Source: Penelope pileata (Eukaryota > Chordata > Aves > Galliformes > Cracidae). From it: DNA of 64,000 bases. Below are positions 11,918 through 22,300 of this stretch, one piece after another. The notes beneath the pieces were generated by a model. That model ran no database searches and was not told the DNA's origin. It worked only from the letters and a program-made list of their open reading frames with translations. Position numbers and translations under genes: made by a program. Within the stretch, counting starts at the first letter, position 1. Each line of letters begins with the position of its first letter. Where the stretch lies: NCBI GenBank assembly GCA_013396635.1, contig WBMW01000797.1, positions 1,629,466 to 1,693,465 of the forward strand. Reading direction: 5' to 3'.

Positions 11918-14900
11918 GTAAGGCTGAGGCTCCCCTCCCCGACCCGCTGGGGAGCGCGGCTCCCCGCTGCCGCCCGGCAGCTCCATCCCTGCGTGCGGGA
12001 AGTTGGGGGCAGCGGGCGGGCGGGAGCCAACTGGTGGCACCCGGCAGAAGTTTCGCAGGGAAAATGCGGCTGTTGCGGCGTGGAACATCCCTGCGGCTCC
12101 GCGTGTGCTTTCCTGGCTCTGCTCTCTGCCCCTCTACCGGGGATCGAGAGCCCTTCCCAAATTCGTTCCCGGTGCGGATCGGGGCTCGGTGCGTTCGGAG
12201 TTCCGATCGGGTTGAAGGGGTGGGTCGGTGATGTGCTTATGCAATGCTGTCAGGGAGGGCTGCGCCCTGCCAGTGCCTCTGGCTGTTTTGCTGCCCAGCT
12301 GATCGGATTAAGCAGAAATCCCTGTGCTCCCAGCCCGCGGGCTCCCTCCCGCAGGTTAGCGCAGCGGGGTCAGCACGGTGCCGGGGGCACTGCTCCCTCT
12401 CCCCCCACAGCTCTGCCCAAGCCCCGGCATCCCGCGGTCAGGGGTTTGTTGGGAAGGGATCCATGTGATAGTGTAGCCGAGTTGCGGGGTGACCTGAATA
12501 CCCAAAGGGGCTGTGGGTGTGTGCGCTGCGCTGCCTTTGTGCCCCTGTGGTTGGTGGCGTTTTGGGGTGGCTCCGTGCTGGCATCGGGGCAGGCCAGACT
12601 GAGCATCGCGTCCGTTCCTAGAGCCAGATCTGTCCTGGGAGGGAAATCCCAAGGGATGAACTCCCCCGTTTGCGACAGAGCAGCTCTCGGCAATGAGAGC
12701 AGGGCTGGCGGCTGTGGGAGCGCCGCGTTTTGCCGTGCGGGTGCGGGGAGAGCGTTCCCGGTGACCGTGTGGCTCTGAATTCCATCCCTGGCTCGCGTGC
12801 AGCACGGATCCCGTGTTGGAGCGCTGCTCGGAGCAGGGCGGTCGCTGCCGCGCAGTGTGTGCCGTGCTCTCTTTCGAAGAACGCACTGCGACCTGGCACT
12901 GCCTGTCCCGCCGCGGGGCTGGGGCTGCTCGGGTCCTGCAGGGACAGCTGGAACACACCTGAGGAGATGGGGCAGTCGGGGTGCTGCTGTGTGCGTGAGA
13001 CCGAGAGGCACGAGCTGGGCGTTTGTGTGCCTGGGTACTGGTGACAGAGGTGAAGTCAGTGTCAGCGTTTGGTTTGGTGGCTTTGGATCAGACTCTGTGG
13101 AGCTCCTTGCCCTGCCTGGGGCTGGAGGCAGGCAGGGGCTGGGCCCCGTTGTTCTGGCTCAGCGGGGGGAATGCTGCTTCCCCGCGCAGTGCCAGCGGCA
13201 GGCGATGAGCTGAGAGCAGAGCGCTGGGCGGGAGGGGAGCTCCCAGCGCAGCATCGGAGGCTGCCGAGCCGGGCACGGCCGCCCAGGGGACGCGTGTCCT
13301 GGGTGCTGGGGTCCTCCATCAGAATTCAGGTGCCCCGTTTCGGGGACAGCTCACTGGGGTGATAGTGAGCAAATCAATAGCAGGCTCTCATCACTGTAAT
13401 TACTTGTTATGTTTTCTCCAGAATTTGCCAGGGGCTTGTGCTGCAGCTCGAGAGGATATACAAGGACAGAAAGCTGATGCTGCCTCCCTGCTGTCTAAAG
13501 GGCCTGGGCTGGCCAGCACTGCTCCGGGGGGGGCTCCAGGGGGGTTGGACTGGGGCTGCTGCAGCTTTGCTTTGATGGCCTTTTTTTTTTTTTTGTTCTT
13601 TTCCAAATCGAAATTGCAGATATAAATCATGTCAGCCCAAATGGGGCTAATAAAATTTATTTCTCATCGTTTGAGAGAGTGAACCCAGCCCGGCTGATCT
13701 GAGAGGTCAGAGTGGGGCTCCTCTCCCCGCAGCACATGGGACAGGGGTCCTGTTGCTTGGCTCTTCCGCCAGGCAGTGCTCTGCTTGCTGGCTCCTTGTG
13801 ATGAGCCTTGCTGTGTGGCACAGCACCGTGTCCTGCTCAGCCCAGGTGCTGGCCCCTCCATACCCCAGTCCTCCAAAGCCTTCCTCCGACAGCCCAGCAT
13901 CTCTTCTGCTCACATCTTGTGAACATGTCCAGAAGTGTGCCAGGGCATTTCCGTCAAGGCTGCATCTCGTGACCAAGACTGCAAACGCTCACTGCTGTGT
14001 GAGGAGCCCTGTTCTTCTGTGTGTTGAATCCCTTGTGTTCCTCAGCATTTGTGGAGCAGGAGCCCACCTGCCAGCTCGCAGCTTGCTATTGCACATCTGG
14101 AATCAAGGGTCATGCTGCCTGGTTCCTAACATAGCTGGTATTTGAGGAGTGGAGCTTGAGAGCAGGAGGGGGTCAAACTCCTAACGATGTTACTGGGAGC
14201 AGGAGGTGCCCAGGCTCTCTGTCCTCTTTAGGAGAGGAACCTTGTGCTTCCATTGCACAGCACTGCCCTCAGCACCTGTGGGGCTGCCTTGGTTCCAGCT
14301 GTGGCCGTGACTGCTCACTGCTGCTCGTGCTGGGAACGTGGGTGAATTGGATAGGCTCAGCTCCCTTTTTTTACAGGTATCTTTTAAAAACCCACATGTA
14401 GGTGGGAGAATCTGATGGTATGGCACTGTCCTGCTGGGTTTATTGGGAGTTCTGATGTGGATTTCACTGTCTGCTCAATCAGGTCTTACTTCAGGGATGG
14501 AGAATCATGCTCATGTCTAGAGCTTGACCTGCTGAGTCCTAAACCAATGGCAAAAGCTTGTTGCTAGGCTGAGGAGGCTGTGACAGTCAAGGTCAGATGT
14601 TGTCTAGGGGTAGAAGGAAGGTCAGCAGCTCCCTGAGCGCTGGTGCCGTGACCTTCCCTTCGATGCTCTTGTTTTCTCTGTTGGGTGTCTTCCACCATGA
14701 TTTCATCGTGGCTTTTGGAGTCAGCCCAGCTCGAAGCATGGCAGCACCCATTGGAAAGCTCTCACCTCTTCCACTCTCACCAGCATCTCCCAGTTCTGCC
14801 TTTTCCATCCGAACAGCAGCTGTGCAAGGCGGGCGGTGGGACAGGCGGGCGGCTGATGGAGAAGCGCATCAGAGACCAGCCCGGCTTGGGAAGGAGAAGG

Positions 14901-16863
14901 ATGGGTCACTGGTCCTCATCGTGGTGGGCCTGCTACAGCTGCTCTCCACACCAAGTTTGAGTGTGTCAGGAGCCACAGGGGAGCTGGAAGAACCTCTGCA
15001 AGGAGAATGGATCCTTCCCAGGGTCCTGGCGTCTCGAATACGCTCTAAAAGTGCCAAGCTTTGGAAGAAGTTCCAGCCCAGCTACCAGCAGCTCTGCCAC
15101 CAGGTCCCGCGGCTCCGGATTTTGCTCTGACGTCTCACATTGTTAACGTGGGGCTGCTTGGCCTTTCAGATTTGAAGCTGAGTCAGTGTAAAAGATCATC
15201 TTTGGCTCTGGGCGAAACCAGCAGAGTTCCTGCTGTGTTTCTTGGGAACAGGGTCCAGCATTGTTTCTACGCCTAGCAGAGCCCGTTGAGATGCTTTGGG
15301 TCGGATTCTGCGCAGATAGCTCTGCCTAGAAGTCCCATGGGTGTCAAGCAGAGGCGATGTGTATAACAAGAATGATTTGATGCTTCATACTTTTAAAAAA
15401 AATTTGCATGATTGTGTTAATTGTCCTGGTTAAGTATTCCAGATCACCCTCCAGCATTTGTTGTAGAGCTTCTGGATGAAGTTGGCATTTTCTCCTTGCA
15501 ACATTGCTCTGTTTAGGAGCACGATCGTGACAACAGCAGAAACGCGTTTTAATCAGCTGTTGACAATCTGTGTGGAGGAGCCCATCGTTGGGAGAGGCAG
15601 GAAAGGAGTCTCGCTGCTCCTGGTTCTGGGTTGCTGTCCTGCTCCAAAGGAGGAGGATGCTGGAGGTGGGACCCAGCTCTGTAAGATTTAAGAAAATACA
15701 GCGCGTAAGGAAAATGTCACTTGATTTGGCCCGATCAAAATGTCACTCTGACCAACTATGAATAATTTCTTGGCAGCTGCTGCGTGTGGAGGCCTGTGAT
15801 GAACGCGATGCATGCAACTGTTTGTGTTGCTCATTTCAGTGATCGTTCACCTCAAAGTCTGTTTGGTGGTAGTGTGGTTGGGGCTTCGCTTCCACGTCTT
15901 GGGTTTGTGTTGTGAATGCACCCCAGGCCCTTTGTGGAGCGAGGTAGCTAACCAGGTAGCATGGCTGCCTGAGTTTTTGCTTGGACTTCAGCAGAGGTGA
16001 GCGTTTGTAAATAATAATTGTGATCATTCCATTTGTTATAATTAAACAATGAGGCATGCCATGAGTACAGCAATCACGCGATAATCATATCCCTGCTATA
16101 ATTACCACGTACAGGGCACATCCAAGAATCTCTAAGCCTCAGAGTGCGATTATCTGATGATAACTGCACCCCATGGGTTGCCCAATTTTCTCTGTGAAAC
16201 GGAATTATTTTCATTAAAACGAGCAGGAGAGGGCGAAGCCGCCCTGCAGCAGCGGAGGGGAGAAGCGGGTGGGCAGGGCAGGGCTGGGGGCAGAGCCCGT
16301 GCTGCTGCTGGCTGGCCGTGGCAGGGAGCTCGGACCCGCAGCATCCCACAGCAGCATCCTAACCCTGGGAGCAGGGCTGCCTGTTGGTCAGAGGTCTCTG
16401 GGAAACGATTGCCCTCTGTCCCATCAGTTCTCATTATGGCTAAGTGCTTAAATAGAGAGTTGTGTGCGCGTGGACGGGCGCTTCTCTGTGTGCAAAGGAC
16501 CGGCTCTGTAGCGGGGAGGAGGGGGGAGAAGAGCCTGCTCGCTGCAGTTTGCCTGTTGCTGTGCAATAGAAATACGTGAGCCACTGCTGCTCATGGAGGA
16601 GCCGCTTGCCTTGCCCAGTATTCCTGGTCCGGGAGTGCCCCCTCCTCATCCTGGGGGGGAGGCAGCTCTGTGGGCACCCACCCAGGGCTGTCTAATGCTT
16701 CTTTCTCTCTTTCCTTTTCCCGCGTCCCTCTCCTTTAGCAAAGAGCAGAGGCAGTGCCTCCCTCCCGCTGTTCCCCCAGGGCTCGCACGCTGTCGGGCAG
16801 GGGCACACCACCCGGGGCTGCCCCGTCCCTCTGCTAACGCTGCTGCTCCCTGTCCCTCCCCAG
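11918..16863 (+). other. TMEFF2: TMEFF2 intron 2 (4946 bp)
   Basis: The intron runs from donor GTAAGG to an acceptor ending CCTCCCCAG. Its first 1.5 kb is GC-rich and continues the CpG island. The rest is unique sequence with short homopolymer runs, for example T at about 13580-13594. Around 16000-16240 there is an AT-rich, TAATTA-containing stretch that looks unlike its surroundings. I recognise no transposon or second gene. Long open frames here, such as 294 codons at 11894-12778, arise because GC-rich DNA has few stop codons. Confidence 0.85.
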
Positions 16864-16993
16864 TGCAACAATGACTACGTGCCCGTCTGCGGCTCCAACG
16901 GCGACACCTACCAGAACGAGTGCTACCTGAAGCAGGCTGCCTGCAAGCAGCAGAGCGAGATCCTGCTCGTCTCCGAGGGATCCTGTGCCACCG
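16864..16993 (+). CDS. TMEFF2: TMEFF2 exon 3, first follistatin/Kazal module
   Basis: This 130-nt exon lies between an acceptor CTCCCCAG and a donor GTACGT. It encodes 43 codons plus the first base of a split Asp codon. The protein starts CNNDYVPVCGSNGDTYQNEC and ends VSEGSCAT. The spacing C-x(7)-CGSNG-x-x-Y-x-N-E-C, the AAC and the final GSC are the Kazal core of the first follistatin module, corresponding to human residues 95-137. Compared with the human protein as I recall it, there are four conservative changes: Glu to Asp, Ser to Thr, Arg to Lys and Val to Leu. Third-position GC is about 91% (39 of 43 codons), well above exons 2 and 4. The module is extracellular and is thought to mediate ligand binding. 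Confidence 0.97.
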
Positions 16994-19296
16994 GTACGTG
17001 CCGCCTGCTGCTGGGGTCCTCTGAGTCCTTCCTTTGAGTTCATTGGGGGTTAATTCTTGATGGTCTTGAGCATGAAAAGATGCTGCTGCCTTCCCTTCCT
17101 TCTATATAACTAGTGTAGGTTGACAGGGTGCAGCAGAAAAGTTGATTATTACTATTTTTTTTTTTAATCTGTTTTTTGTTTTGCTGGTTGCTCAGCCCAG
17201 TGTATGCTTAGGGGCCAGTACAAGTCATTGGAAGCAGATGGCTGATAAATGGGCTTGGGGCTTACAGCAACTCCCTCTGCAATCTGGAGAGGGCAGCGCT
17301 GGAGCACCACTGCCCCAAAGGCAGTTCCTTAGGTTGTTCCTTGCAGGGCCGGGTTCCCAGCTGGTGTAGCCCAGCAGACCTCTGCTGTCTGCAGTGAGCC
17401 ACACCAGCTGAGCATCCAGCCCCAAACACACTTAATGAACAGGTCTGCACTATCAATTATTTTTCTGGATTTGTTGGAAGAACTCAGTGAAGAGCACATG
17501 TGAAAACTGACTGGTGTTTGACACTCCCTTGCCCAACTCTGAGCATCGAAGCAGCAAGAAAAGCAAATGAGCAAAATCAATCAGAAAAACCAAGTTGCTC
17601 AGGTGCAGGGGTTCTTGATGTTTTTCTTCTGTGCTCAGTATCTGCTAGAGCCGGGCAGTGAAGTTCACTTGAAAAGAATAGGAGGAGGAAGGCTTTGTTC
17701 TTGAGAGAGCCCTTTAAGTTTAAAGCAGATTTTTTTTTTTTTCTCAGGTGGGGATGGAGGAGTCAATAAAAAGTACATCAGGCAAACTTGGTGCAGTGCT
17801 GATTTTTGTGTTTGGTGCACCTGAGAGAAAAAACTTTTTTCTTGGAAATCTTGCTCTTCTCTGAAGCTGCTGACTGACAAATTGCAAGAGGGGGAAAAAA
17901 AAAACAAAAAACATACTGAATTTTTTTTTCTCTATGAATTGGTATTAAATGGAGCTCAGACTGGCAAAGCTTGTTGTTGTATAGGGTTCCCTTGACCTAG
18001 TAAACTCTCTCAGCACAACTGGTCTCTTGTTCAAACTTTTTGATTAAATCACAGTTTGAGTGCATTGCTTCATCTTTTTGTATTCTTGCTTGCTATTGGC
18101 AATGGGACAGAGCAGTGATGTGCAAGGACGTTCCCCCTGAGAGCTGGGCTGCTGGGGGCCTGGCAGACATCTGAGTGCAGGGGCAGGAGGCAAAACACAA
18201 GATCCCTCCTTGCAAAGAGCCAGAGAACACAGGGAAACACCATCGTTTTCTGTTTCTTTTTCAACCCCCTTTTGCCTCCCTCCCATGTAGTCTTGCTGTG
18301 CAGATTGACTGTTCTGAGCCATTTTTGTGACAGATTTATTGAAGTAGAGATTTTCCTTTTTATACTTTGAGTAATGATGGCACATGCAAGCCAGTTCAGA
18401 TCCACCAGACCCTACTGTCAGGAAATTAGATCTAACAGTTCTCAGGGTAATTGAATCCCCAAGCAGCCTTCCCAAACTCTGTCTGTTTCTCTTGATGTTG
18501 ATGGATGGATGAACCTCTGCTAAGGGGGGTGTGGGGTGACAATCTCCCTCCCTTCCCTCCAGGAGAAATTCCTCTTGCAGATTTTGTAGCCCTTTCCCAT
18601 GTGTGCATCTCTGAACTTTGCCTTGGGTAGAAAGCTTCATTATGAAGTCCTGGGCTTAGAGATTTTGTGATGTTGGACTTCCTGAATGTGTGAATCCGGT
18701 CATTCCATCCAACCTAACATTGAGCAGAAGAAAAAATGAGGCGCTTGGTTTTGAAACTCAGCAACAATCTTGAGAAAAACGGCATTTTCATTATTTATCT
18801 CAAGATCTTTGAATAACAATTTCAAAGGTTGATTCAAACTAGTTGTGATCTGATGAGATGTCAGTGTTCTGTGCAGACAGCGGCATGAATTTCCGATTGG
18901 TGTGGCCTCAGACAAGTGGGTTTGAAAGCCCTGTTTGATGCTGAGAGTTTCCTAGTGGCCACGTGAAGCGACTTTACACAACTGTTGGGAACAAAGCTCC
19001 TGGAGCTACTTTATCTGTCTCAGTACAACAAAATGAGGCAGAGGCTTCTGAGAACATCACAGCACTCCAGGGCATACGTTATTTTAGTCTTATATAGAGA
19101 CTTTAAAGTGAGAGAGTTCAGACATGAGAAAGGCAGCTTGAGTGAACTGTGTTCAGATTAGATCTCTATAATTTACCCAGGGATGACATCAAACATAAGA
19201 TACCGTGTAATACATTTAACGGAACAGTCTTGCCTTACATGCTTACAGGACATACAGTAGCACATGAATATAAATTTCATTCTGTTCTTTTCTCAG
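16994..19296 (+). other. TMEFF2: TMEFF2 intron 3 (2303 bp)
   Basis: The intron begins GTACGT and ends TTCTTTTCTCAG. It contains several A/T homopolymer runs (about 17151-17165, 17730-17743, 17895-17925). A 198-codon minus-strand open frame spans 18044-18640, without family resemblance or splice support. No repeat family was recognised. Confidence 0.85.
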
Positions 19297-19323
19297 ATGC
19301 CGGCTCTGGATCTGGGGACGGAG
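19297..19323 (+). CDS. TMEFF2: TMEFF2 exon 4, 27-nt micro-exon (linker)
   Basis: The exon is preceded by TTCTTTTCTCAG and followed by donor GTAAGA. It completes the Asp codon begun in exon 3, then encodes AGSGSGDG and one further base, so it starts and ends in the same phase and could be skipped without a frameshift. The peptide DAGSGSGDG is identical to the human linker after the first follistatin module, as I recall it. The linker is flexible, Gly/Ser-rich and acidic. In the proteoglycan form of TMEFF2, Ser-Gly pairs in such acidic settings are typical chondroitin sulphate sites, but whether these serines are used is inference. Confidence 0.93.
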
Positions 19324-22300
19324 GTAAGAGCCATCTTCTAATATCACTCTGCATATATATACACACATTGTCTTTTGCAATTGCAGCTTCTAAGTGAATA
19401 TGCTTTGCAGTTTAGTTGTTACTCTACATACTGTCTGTTGTTTGGCTTTTTTTTCTGAAAAAGTGACATTTTGCATTTTAGTCAAGCTGCAACCTAGTAA
19501 TGACATGCTGTTTTCTAGGGAAATTCAGAAAGCTGTGTTCCTCCTAATAGGACTTGGAATTATTCATACCTTGTGCTAGGAGCTCTATCTCCATCTACTG
19601 TTACTGTTGCACTCATTTGTTTTGTGTTTAGGGTAGTGTTTCATTTTGTTTTTAATACAAGAGCCAAACACTTGGCTTCTCCTCACTGGAGGATTCAAGC
19701 CAAATATTTTGTGGTAGTGGAGAGCATTCTTTTAAAGATATGAAGAAATGTCAAGGGAGAAGAATGGCGTTTTTATGAGAGCAGCAGCAGCAAAAGCAAA
19801 CATGGAAATAGGCTGATGCATTCAGGGCATACTGTAAAACAGCAGAAAACTTGCATTTAAATTGGGAGGCTGGGTTTGTGGGTTTGGGGTTTTCTTTGTT
19901 TTGTTTTTTAATTTCTTAGATGCAGTGATTTATGGATTCACTTGTTTACCACTGATCCTGGGATGTGTGACCAGTGCTTCTTGGAAGCATATGTGGCAGC
20001 TCAGGGCAGGCAGTTTGGCCTTTGGGAGACACTTGCATTTTGGGGCTGGTGGGCTGGCCTTCCCAAGAGGCTGGGGCATGAGGGCTAGTTGGGGTGGCCA
20101 TGTAGTGTTGCCCTTAAGAGTTACTCTCAATAGTTACCCTCATTTCTGCCTGAGCACGCTGAAAAAGCTCTAGGAGTCCCATGGTAGACAAGGGGCAAGG
20201 TCAAGACCTTGCCTGTGGTCATTGTCAACATCGGGCTGGGATGCTGCCAGGGTCCTCCAGCGCCAGTGGCCGTGGGGAGCTGTGCCAGCATTTGGCATCA
20301 GACAGCCAGCAGGTCTGGGCTCTTGTGCAATTATGTGGCTGATTCTGGCTGTCAGTGCTGGCTGGAGTCAGGTTTTTCATGTACAGTCTCATTATCTGGC
20401 AAAGTATCACCTAGTCCTGTAGTTTGGTAACCAGTACACTGGAGTATGCAATGTATGGGTAAAGTAGTATCTTGCCTGCCAGCAGCCTGAGCGTGAGGTA
20501 TTTGCAAGGGGCCCTAATTGTCAGGTGTTGGACTTGGACTGTGTTTTTGGAAAGCAGAACATTTTAAGATTCTTAAGATTTGGCTCCCAAAAATCGCAAT
20601 TGAAAATACTACCTCTTGTATTCAAAAATGTTGTCTTACTATTCCCGCTTTACACTCGTGTCCTTTTATATCGTCTTTCCAAACTGGACTAGATCAAAGA
20701 GATTCCTCATTCAGAGATTAACAGGAGTCTACAGTTCAGTTCATTTTTAAGATGGGGTTTTCGCACACATGGTTAATAAATTAGTTTTCAAGTGATGAAT
20801 TTTGTATGGCCTTTTTCATGTGTGTGCCAAGGAGAATGAATAATATTTCCAGTTTGTTTTATAACTGGAAGGGATGGGGAAACAAACTTGGCCACTATCG
20901 GAAAGTAATGAATTCCATACTCAAAAAGCACAGGAATTTAAAAGTGGGATTTCCAAACGATTTCGTTTTAAAAGCTGAGGTTGACAGAAGACAAGCAGAA
21001 CAGGGCCGTGGGGACTGACTAGGCAGATAGTTAAGGAAGCAAATTTGTGAAGCAGGCAGAGTCAAGTTGGTGTGCATTTAAAGGTCTACAAAGCTGCCTT
21101 GTATTATACAAGATTTAGTAGGCAGCCACTGCTGTTCTTAAAGTACAAAAGTATATTTATGTGCCCTAAGAAGCTAAATCCAGCCAAGTAAATATTGTCA
21201 CTACATCATTCTTTACTACACACAGTCTTCTTGTAAAAGCTGTAATAAATTTTGGATGTCACCACAACAAGTCTTTTAACATCCACTCTAACAGTCATGA
21301 GTGGAAAGTTGTTCTGTGACAAGTTTGAGGTCTTAGGTAATCTTGTTTGTTTTCTGTTTTTCTGAATGTTTCCCTTACTGCCTCTTCTCCAAGCAGGCTT
21401 CGTTAGCAGCCCTGCTGGGAGCCCTGGGGACTGCGGAGGGCACTGGTGGGCTGAGCAGAGCCTCTTGGGCACGGTGGGTTGGGAGGCTCTCAGTGAAAGG
21501 TTTTTCCAACAAAATCCAGCCAAGTGACGTCAGGGCTGGGGAGCCATAGGGATCTCGTCTTCCTTGGTGCAGGATAAAAGGATCTGTGCTTGGTGCAAAA
21601 GGAGAGCATCTGGGTAGGGCTCATTCTCCTTGGGCAAAGGATGGATGGACTTCTACCTGAAGGCACCTCCAAGAGATGATCCTTCAGTCTGAATCCGCAG
21701 CTTCTGAAGTCCCAGCTTCTTGCTCAGCAAACGGCTTGGGGGCTTTCCAGAGGTGATTTGATACTGCTTTAGGCAGCAATAGCATATTCAATAAAGCAGC
21801 ACAAAAGTGCCCTTATTTGCAGAGTGATGGGAGGATTTTAATGTCACTGGATTACTGAGCCATCAGCCCACAGTCACTTTTGGGGATATCCAGGAAACGT
21901 GTAAGAACAGTAGGTGTTCATGTTTCACACCGTAGAAGACATTTTTTCCTGTAAATGAAGACTGAAAATGCAGAATCAAGAGCCGTTTCTGTGTTTTGAT
22001 TGCAGAAACTGGGAGTGTGGTGTGGAATTATTTAAAAACCCGTATCACAGAAAGGTACTAATCAGTGGCAGAAAGAATGAATGTGAGAGAGTTTATACGG
22101 AGAGTAATTTAAAGAGATTCCATTCATTTTCATCTGTGCCGTTCTCTAGACAACTGGGTTTTTTTTTAGAACCCAATGATTCATGGTTTGGTCTTGAGCA
22201 GCTTCATAATGAATTCTTGCTCGTTTCCTAGCTTCCTTCAAGCAGCGACAAACTCAAGATGCAGTATTTTATTATCGTTCTCAATGGGCTAAAACATCTC

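Larger units (their letters stand above)
10440..12480. promoter_or_regulatory. CpG island / TMEFF2 promoter region
   Basis: CpG dinucleotides and G+C are strongly enriched on both sides of the assembly gap and stay high through exon 2 into the start of intron 2. A GC-box-like GGGGCGGG lies at 11454-11461, just after the gap. The first readable TMEFF2 coding exon begins at 11808, so the island sits where the promoter and exon 1 must be. Mammalian TMEFF2 is known to have a 5' CpG island that becomes methylated in tumours. The boundaries are my estimate, and the transcription start cannot be placed because the core is missing. Confidence 0.7.

Noticed and set aside
11894..12778. 294-codon plus-strand frame running through exon 2 into intron 2
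   Set aside because: It is in a different frame from the TMEFF2 coding frame of exon 2, and it lies in the CpG island where stop codons are rare.
18044..18640. 198-codon minus-strand open frame in intron 3
   Set aside because: At the stop-codon density of this window about one frame this long is expected by chance. The translation shows no family motif, and no splice or retrocopy evidence was seen.
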